64,000 nucleotides of DNA from Pholis gunnellus (taxonomy: Eukaryota > Chordata > Actinopteri > Perciformes > Pholidae): the NCBI GenBank assembly GCA_910591455.2, contig OU342804.1, positions 20,982,484 through 21,046,483 on the forward strand. Direction: 5' to 3'. Below, one piece after another: positions 1 through 9,200 of this stretch. How positions within the stretch are numbered: position 1 is the stretch's first letter; each line of letters begins with the position of its first letter. The notes under the pieces are model-generated. The model was not told the origin of the DNA and searched no databases. It saw only the letters and a list, made by a program, of their open reading frames with translations. A program made the translations under genes and the position numbers.

Positions 1-123
1 CAGTCTAATCACAATATTTGCAATAATGATTTCATTGCTTTAAAGTATGTTGATGTTGTTTTGTCTCCTCTCGTACGCTGACACACAATTATAATCATAT
101 ACATATTATGTGTTCCTGTGCAG

Positions 124-239
124 CCCTTCTGGCCCATGGGCACGGGTTGCGCCAGAGGCTTCCTGGCTGCCTTTGACACAGCCTGGATGGTAAACAGCTG
201 GGCTCAGGGTCGGACAGCTCTGGAAGTGCTGGCAGAGAG
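124..239 (+). CDS. mical2: mical2 exon: end of FAD monooxygenase domain
   Basis: The acceptor TGTGCAG ends at 123 and the donor GTACAG begins at 240. The exon starts in phase 0 with PFWPMGTGCARGFLAAFDTA, the strongly conserved MICAL block that closes the FAD-binding site. It ends inside an Arg codon (AG|G) of the sequence LAER. Two in-frame Met codons occur inside, but this is an internal exon, not a gene start. Near-identity to vertebrate MICAL2 as I remember it makes the call secure. Confidence 0.93.
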
Positions 240-3200
240 GTACAGACACACACACACACACATTTTATATCTTAGAAATATAAAAGTGTGTGTTTGCATA
301 TTTACGTCATCCGATACCGTTGGAAATAACACCATGTATCTTGCACTATGTTTCTTTGTGTTTCTATAGGGAGAGTATTTACAGGCTACTTCCACAGACA
401 ACAACTGAAAACATTGCCAAAAACTTTGATCAGTACACCATAGACCCTGGGACTCGATACCCCAACCTCAACTCCTCTTGTGTCAGGCCACACCAGGTGA
501 GAGGGAGTACTCACTGTGGCAATATAACACTCTTCCTAACATCTATCCATCCGTTTTTATCACATATACACAACATCTTGTATTTCTTGTTTGTAATCGT
601 TTTCCCTTCCCTTCCTGTTTCAGGTGCGTCACTTGTTCATCAGCAAAGAGCTGAATTCCTGCTCTCTGGAGCGTGCTGCTACCATACGTCGGCCTGTCAA
701 TCTCTGCAGACGAGGTAAATCTAGCTAGACAGGATCTGTAGTTCAAAGCACAGATTTGCTGACCCTTCTTTATATTATTATGTAGAATCTGACTGATTGA
801 TTAGGGTTTCCACTCTTCTGTTACTTTGAAAGGATCCTCATGTGATCAACAGAGAAAGCTTTTAAAGAAGAGCCGCCGGGTGTCCAACACAGTTATCTTG
901 CTCTTCAATTTTTGAAGAGCAAGGGTCAAACACAAGGTCCTTTTTAAAGAGGGACGTTTAAAAGGACCCTGTGTTTGTATTTAAAAAAAATATACTTACT
1001 AACAGTAACACAGAAGCTCTATTTGCTGAACTAAGCTGTTCAACTGAAGTAACTCTTGAGTCATCAAAGGCTGCGAGGAAGTACATGTCCAGACAGAAAG
1101 GACAAAGATGTGTACATACCTCAGCACCACATCTGTCATGACCTTATTTACTGGCACGCCATGTGTTGGTCCACGCCTGTGACATCATATCCTCTTCAGC
1201 CTCTCTGAGGGTCTAGATTTTCTAACACAGCATGCATTAATGTCAGAAGTTATTTGAGAAAGAACTGCAGTATTTTTTGGAAAAGTCTAACTAGCCATGT
1301 TTCTGTTGTAGAGTCAGAGATCAGACCGGCGAGGCTGCTTACCTGGTGCCAGAAACAGACCGAGGGCTACAGGAATGTGATGATAACAGACTTGACGTCT
1401 TCTTGGAAAAGCGGTATCGCTCTCTGCGCCCTCATCCACAGGTTCAAACCCCAGCTGATGTACGTAACACACATCAAATTAAATCACTAGCAGCCTGCAG
1501 CGCTGCATCTTTCCATCTAAAACCAGTTAGCATCATCTTATCTCTTTACAGTATTACATTCAGACATGCATTCACATTGACAAATGTGTTGTTGTTTTTT
1601 AAATGAACTCTGCCCCAATTTTTACATAACATCTAGTTGTGAGGAATTTATTTCTTATGGGTGTGGTAACTATATGCTCGGCATGAGAGCAACTCTTTTA
1701 TCAATGTGTGTTCTCTACCTCCTCATAACTAAAACACTCAACCCTTTTTAGATGGTGATAGATGTGAAGAGGACTTCATACATAGCTGTCTTTTACGTAA
1801 ACCTAGCTGGTAGTACAGAGTGCAAACAGAGGAGTTTTTAGAGGGCAGGTGTGTACATTTCACACGTTTTTACCAATGCCATTTTGTAAGTGAGATTACC
1901 AACTCAACTGAAATTAATACTGGTTATTTCGGTACCTTTTATTAATGTGGATCCTCCAACAAGAAAAACAACTCATCTGGGACTTGGTGTACTTTAGCAC
2001 CAACTTTTGGGACAAAATCTTCCCAAAATAACAGAAACCGTGCATTAGTTTCCACTTTTTAGAGTTAGACTGCCTTGCACGGCATGGAATTAGCCAATGC
2101 AATGGTAGATTAGTACATTTACAGATCTAATTATATCCTCTCACTCTTTAATTATTGCCTTCATACCTCGCCACATGCCACTACAATTTCATGTGGTCCT
2201 GTGAGTTTCCAGGAACTACTGGCATTTTTCCCCTTCCCTCCTCCATATGCATGCCTGTCAGCAGAGCAGGCTGCAGAGAGTTGAGCAGGTTCGTAGAAAA
2301 GAAAGAAAGGAAGAAAGAGCAAGCCTCTGTACTTACAGAATAACCCCAACGTCTGTGTGTGCTGCTGCTAGGTTACTGCCCCCCTCTTTACAATATTTCT
2401 GATGGTGTCTGCACACCGTCGGTGTAGGTAAAGACGTCAGAGCTGTTTTTTTCTCCTGCAATATGAGAAACAAGTTCTTCTGCAGGGCTTAAAATAGTTT
2501 GAGTAAGTTAAGTTTCAGTATACAGTCATTCCATTGTGCTTACCTCAACTGTTTTCATATCAGTGTGCATATTATCTTACACTCTGCCCAACATCAGTCA
2601 CCTGACGCCTACATGAAATGGAAGTCAAGAAATAATCCTTTAAGGAATCTCAGCCCTTCAAACCTCACTGTTACATTCCTGCCTCATTATTCAGGGAAAT
2701 TCTGCTGGTCATGATACTGGAAAGTCTGCATTTTAGAAAGAATAAGAAGTGAACAAATGTTAAATGAAAATCTAATTAAAGAAATATCATTATGTATGCA
2801 TGGCAGAATGATCAGTGGAAATGCAAACCAGGAATAGACAGAGGTAAATGGTTTCACAATAACAATGTAAACCCTACTATGGCTGAAACAGTAACTATGA
2901 CATACAGCATGTACTCAGAGTCTGTTTTTATTACCTTCCTCTTACTCAAGCCACCATTACTGTCTTTTTCCATCAGAGATTTTGACTCATTAAACGAGGA
3001 AGACCACTCTGCAAACCTCCAGCTGGCTTTTGACATCAGTGAGCGTGAACTTGGGATCAGCTCCTTCACATCTGTGAAGGAGCTGAGTCCTGATCAGGAG
3101 CTGGATAAGACCAAGATGATCACCTACCTGTCCAAGTTCTACGAGCTGTTGCGTGGCACACCCCTACCTGCCTTAGGTAGTCTGCTCTACTGTACTCTAC

Positions 3201-6200
3201 TGTATTGTAATCAACTCTGTAGTTGTCTTCTCTGTTTCTGGTCTTCATCTTCTTCAATGTATTCTATCATTAAAATGTTTAGAAAACCAAAATTCCAGTG
3301 AGAGAGAATGTATCAAATTCCATTTGGTTTCTTCTAAAAATGTGTGTGTTGTGTAGTCCTATTAGTCAAGTACGGTGGCATGAGAGGAATGTATGTCTGT
3401 ACCAGAGCTGTGGACTTCTGTAGTCTGGGAGTCTTGACGACATTAAAACATCTGCCTGTCTCTACTGAAAGGATATTTAAGGCTTACCTACAGTATACTT
3501 ATGTTGTTTTATTTAACGTCGGCCAGCCATTCACCTTTCTCTGACATGCAGCTGAGTGATTCAATAAGCTTTGAAGTGGCCGCGCCTGTAGCGACGCGTC
3601 TCTGTGTGATCGGGGCCTACGTTTACGTGCAGTAACTCTCTTTTTTTCCAGACCATTTATATGACTTTCCTAATCTACATGGTCATTGTTCATTGATATT
3701 ATCTGACATTTATGGCTGTAACCTGTGGAAAGTATGAAAACTCTAATGCAGCCACGTGTTTTACTGCAGGTTCCAGAGGAGTGGATGAAAACAATGAAGA
3801 TTATCCATCTAAGGAAGTCAGAAGTAATAATAATGTGCTCAACCTGGCTCTGCCCAGGAAACGGGTACCAAAGGTAACTCCACACTGAAATGTTTCGATC
3901 TGATGTACTAAATACAAAAAGTTGATTCTCTCTGACTCCCAATATTTTTATTTCCAGTTCATATGGGACTCTTTCTATATACATACAGCATGTCATTGTT
4001 AGATGCGTTTTAAAGGACAATGTATTTTTCCCAGTCGTTTTTGGCTTGAAGCTCCCCTTCCTTTGACCGTTGGATATTCAGTCTTTCCTTGTGCTTTACA
4101 GGATGAAAAGAAGTCGGACGGTACAGATCCCATTTACAAAAGGAGGCGGAAATTCTGCAGTTATCTGGAGGAGGTTTGTTGTTCAACTTCCTACTTGTAA
4201 TTTCAAACTTAACATGTAGAAGAAAATTCTGTTGATCTTGATGTAGGATCTTGTCTGTTGTCCCGACTCTCGTCAGGCCACCAATCTGTCGAGTAATGGC
4301 TCTGCAGTGCAAGAGGACCGAGAGCCCAAGGAAAACAAAGTGCGCTCAATGGCTACTCAGTTGCTGGCCAAGTTTGAAAGCACACAAAGCCACACCGTCC
4401 GGAGAAAACAGGTATAAGCCCCATTGATTAAAAAATATATTTATTTACTGTACTATAGTTATGGTTTTCATTGTTTTATTGTAATTAAGTTCATATGTGT
4501 GAATATACTGTGTATGTTTTTATTCATTTATTTATCGACAGACAAATACTTTGTACATCTTTTCTTCATAAATATAGTTAAAAAGGGCCATTTGCCTTCT
4601 TTTTCATGGATCATGAATATGTTTTAAACTTGTTGTGAGCTGGAGCTCTGACAGCAGTCTGCGGTTTTAATCTGACAAAACTTTCCTTTTGCTAATTCTA
4701 CAAAGTCTATTCTTGTCTGTTTTTTCCAGCATTCATTCTTTTCAGCCTTTTCTATTTCTGTGCCTTTTTAATAACGGTCTTCCTAACCTTTCTGCAAAAT
4801 CTCAGTCAGACTGTGAGGAGTCCTCCCCGCTTCAAACTCTTGACCTGGCTGAGGGTCTGCACATTAAACTCAGGCCTCCGATCCCACCTAAACCGCCTCC
4901 TGAGATGCAGGTAGTCTGGAGCTGCTAGACGGCAGTTTAGACACACAAACTGTACAAGCAGTAATCAAAGGCATCAGGACAGTCTTTACAACTAGTGACA
5001 GTCTGTAAAGCTTCATGTAAATGACAAAAGTCAATCAAACATACACACAAATGCATGCATGCGCACACACACGCACGCACGCACGCACGCGCGCATACAT
5101 ACATGTATGCCATGTTTATGTACACATAAACAACCCATGTTTTGCTGAAATGATATAATTTACCTAAAATAGGAGTTTCCGTCTTTCCTGGATATTTAAA
5201 AAACCTTACTGGTAGTTTTACATTCTGTAGTCTTGACTGACTTGGACCCTCATTTCACACCAGAAACTAAATAAGAATGTAAACTCAAATAAATACACAG
5301 TTATATATGTACTTAATCCAGTAAACAATACAAACCACATCTTTTGGAAATAAAGTTAGGGCTAATATTTGGACAGCAGTACAAAGTTACTTTTTTAAAA
5401 CTCAAAAGAATTCACATTCAATTTTGACAAAGCTGACATGAAAGGAAATTGGCTTTATTGATGCTCGCTTATTCACACAATGGTGATGATTCATTTTTTA
5501 ATTAAAATTGGTAAAGAAAAATAAGCACTTGTCAATGCAATGTGACTGACCGTAACTCCAATTTAAACATTTTTTTAATCAATTTGTGTGTTTTGACTTT
5601 TGCTTAATTACCAGGTTCACATCCATTACATTTTTTGTAAATATTTTTTGTAACTATGTTTTGTGATCAGAAACTAATACAGTATATGCTGATATATCTG
5701 CCCATTTATCCAAACAAACCAGACAAAAATTATTATTCCTCATAAGAGCCTTGCAGTTGCTGAAGCAACACGTTCTCATCCCAACTCGTCACATACTGAC
5801 GGTTTGTCGCTTGGCTCCCCTCCCACACTCCCAGAGCATTTTCTCTTTCACTCTATTAATGATGCAGATGTGTTTACATGGTAGATACTTAAAAACCAGA
5901 TGCATCTCAGATGTTAAAGCATGCCTTGTGCATCTGTATATTAGAAATCAAAGGGAGCGTCAAAGCGCCAGTATTTGACGCCCTGAGAATGAGAATGAGC
6001 TGGCTAAAGTTAAAACATTTGAGCTAAAAAATAAGAAATCATACCCAACAAGATAAACAAAAGCAAACATAATTGTAAAAAAGCATAGTGTGAATTTAAC
6101 AGTTTCTCTGAGTTACATGTAGCTATTGGTTGTAGACTCGAAGGTCTCAGATGTCAGACTGCCCCTTCAGTTCTTGACTTCCCTTAAAAGAAAGTTTTAA

Positions 6201-9200
6201 AAACAACCTGCTTGATTACCATTTGATGATTCATAACTCTGGCAAAACATGAAGCAGACAGAATAAAGTTTTAATGCTGTGCTGGCACGACTAACACCTA
6301 AAAAAAAATTGCAAAAAAAATAGCTTTGAAAATATTTGGCAGCATTGTAAAGCACTTTGATGATTTGTAGTTAATGGTCTAAAACAAAACCACCTGTGTG
6401 GATCTACAGCCTTTAAGTGAATTCATTTTTCACAGTTTGGTTGCTTGATGAGGAGCTAAACCACAGCTCACATGTGCACTACTGTATATTATCCCTTTCA
6501 GTTTGAGGTCAGTATCAGAGAAGCAGCAGAACACTTAGTGCGCCTGCCTCCAAAGACTCTGCCCAAACCTCAGCTCCAGCCTGAGTCCCTGCACCCATTT
6601 TCAGTAGTGAAGCTCAGACATGTTGATCGGACGCACGCTGAGACGAAGCCCCAGCCTCAGCCGGAGAGTGCAGACCCCCCTGCTTCTTCTCCCTCCTGCC
6701 TCTCAGCAATCCATTTCATGTCAAGAGTGCTGCAGCGCCTCAGGGAGGTGGACGAACACGTCTCTGAGGTGATCACTATCTGTCTAGCAACTATCTCCTC
6801 CTTCATATATTTAACTTCTTCTCTGTTGTCTTTTCAAACCTTTGTGATTGTTGCATGACCTGATCCCCAAAAATGCCCCTGAGTGAATGTTGATTATATA
6901 TCATACCCTGATTATACATTTAGGCTTGTGTAATGTGTAGGCAGAGGGTGAAGGCAGCCCCTTAATTATCCAGCCCTGACGAAAATGGCAAGAGCAGGCC
7001 TACAGACCTGGCCACGAGCTGAGACAGGCACGTAGGCGGATTGCTGGCCAGTCAGAGTCTGTGTGGAACCGGTCGGCCAGGACCGGGCTGCAGGCATTGG
7101 CTTACGTCTGCAAATAAGCTATATTGATTATTCAGATTTGCCAAAAAGCTGCCTGTCTTGGCTTAGATCTGCAAAATAGTTTTCCTGATCAAATCAATTA
7201 GTGAGTTTTTTTTGTTGAGAACAGTGGTGATGTGTGAAATATTGAAGCATCACATCCAGTTTCACCTGGATTTTCTTAAAATAATGAAAACAATCAAAAG
7301 AAATTTCTACTAATTCACTATTGGAAAAACCTGCCATAAAAATGGGTTATTTTTGTGACCACTGCTCCTCTTTGTCATTGCAGCTTGTCTGTGTTTTTAC
7401 ATGGTCACTTATGGGACTTCTTTGTATTCTTACATATTGAAACATTTTCAGTTTTTTTTGACAGATGCACCTGCAATTTCCACACGAATCATCTGTCTTT
7501 GCTCTGTGTGCATGACAACATGTTTCGCGTTTCTTTCATGTGCAGGTTGTTATGCTTCTTTTATAGCTGACAAAAAGCTGCTAACCGGCATATACTGTAT
7601 GTAGGCTAACAGTGTTTGTAATTATAATTAAAGGAATAGTTTGGCATTTTTGGGAAATTTGCTTATACACTTTCTTGCCGAGAGTTAGATGATAAGACAC
7701 TGCTGTCTGTGTGTTAAGTACAGAGCAGGAGCCAGGAGGTGATTAGCTCGTCTGTGTAGTCAGTGTTAAGCTAGTCTAATCGCTCTCTGGCTCTGGCTCG
7801 ATACTCTACGTGCTGACATGAGAGTATTGAACCTTTAACTCCAACAAAGTGAAAAATATTCCTATAAGTTGGTGTTTTCATTATTTTGTCCACCCCTGTT
7901 TTATCAGTGTATAGATAATCCAACTTTGTTCATAATGCTTTTCAAATTATCTTACATTTTATGATTATCCTTTTAATTGATATACTTTGTATTTTGGCCT
8001 TGATGACTCCATACTTCACTATGGGATTTATTAATGTCTATGTTTTTTTGGCTGAACCGACATACTTCTGTGCCAGGTCTTTGTGGCTGTCTCGGTTTTC
8101 TGCTCCAGTACAGTATGAGTAACCACATCAAGTAGGGTGTGAGATTAACGTAATAAGGCAGCTTTCTTTCCACACACCGACGTTATTGTTCTCGTCCCAA
8201 CAATAGTCTACACACTTAGCTGTCAAATCCTGCTTCTTATTGGGAAAGCAGAACAGAAAGGTCTTTCATCGTTTAACCGTGCACTGCTTATCAAATGGTT
8301 ATTAGTCTGCCTAATTATGTCTACTCACAGAAAGCTCCATTTGTTAGTGGGAGAATGTGTCTCACTGTCCTGAGGAGGCCAGACTCATGGCTTTTCTTTT
8401 TATCCTGTGTCATCCTGCAGAAAAAAGCTCAGACACAACAGGCTAGAGAGTTTCACTCAAAGAGTATAAAGGAAAAAGCTGTTCACCTTAGTGGGTTGTT
8501 CTCATCAGACAGCTCTGCTGAACTCAAGGTGACTATCTCAAGCTTGGTGTGTGACGCCATCCTGGCCTTGTCTTTTGCACTACCTGCCCTTCACAGTGTG
8601 TGTGTGTGTGTGTGTGTGTTTATTTATTTGCATGTGGAAACATGTTATGTTTGGCATCACCAGTGATACATGCAGATCATTTTCTCCCTCGTCCTTTATT
8701 TTGTACATGTATTTTTTGGACACTTTCATATCTCTCGATGCAGGAAATTCTGTCATAATGACTTTTTTTCATCACGGTGACACTTAAAGTGACTATATTA
8801 TATTTTATAATAACAATGTATCAAATGACAACATTAAAACAATGTGATAGAGGTCAAAGGGGCTCATATTGTTGAACCTACAGAGAATGAATTCCTGAAT
8901 CTGCAGCTCTTCTCCCCTTTACGGGGAAAATCCACTGTTCACTACCTGATGATCACCAAACAGCAGATAGACACAGGTGGCAATTAGCTGATGAACATAG
9001 AGGAGTTACTGGAGACCAAAAACCGAGCTAAAAGAAAGGGGATATTTGACTAACGTTCATCAGGTGACCACAAACATGACTCAAAGTGAATGGTGATGGT
9101 TTTCTGTCACTACTAGACGTGTAAATAAGCAACTGTGTGCGAACAAGTTTGCTATGTACATGTCGTTCTGAAATGTTCCCATAAAGTTGAAAGACCAGCT

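Noticed and set aside
927..977. pre-miRNA
   Set aside because: The stem is about 21 bp with an 8-base loop, too short for a typical animal precursor, and a second hairpin abuts it.
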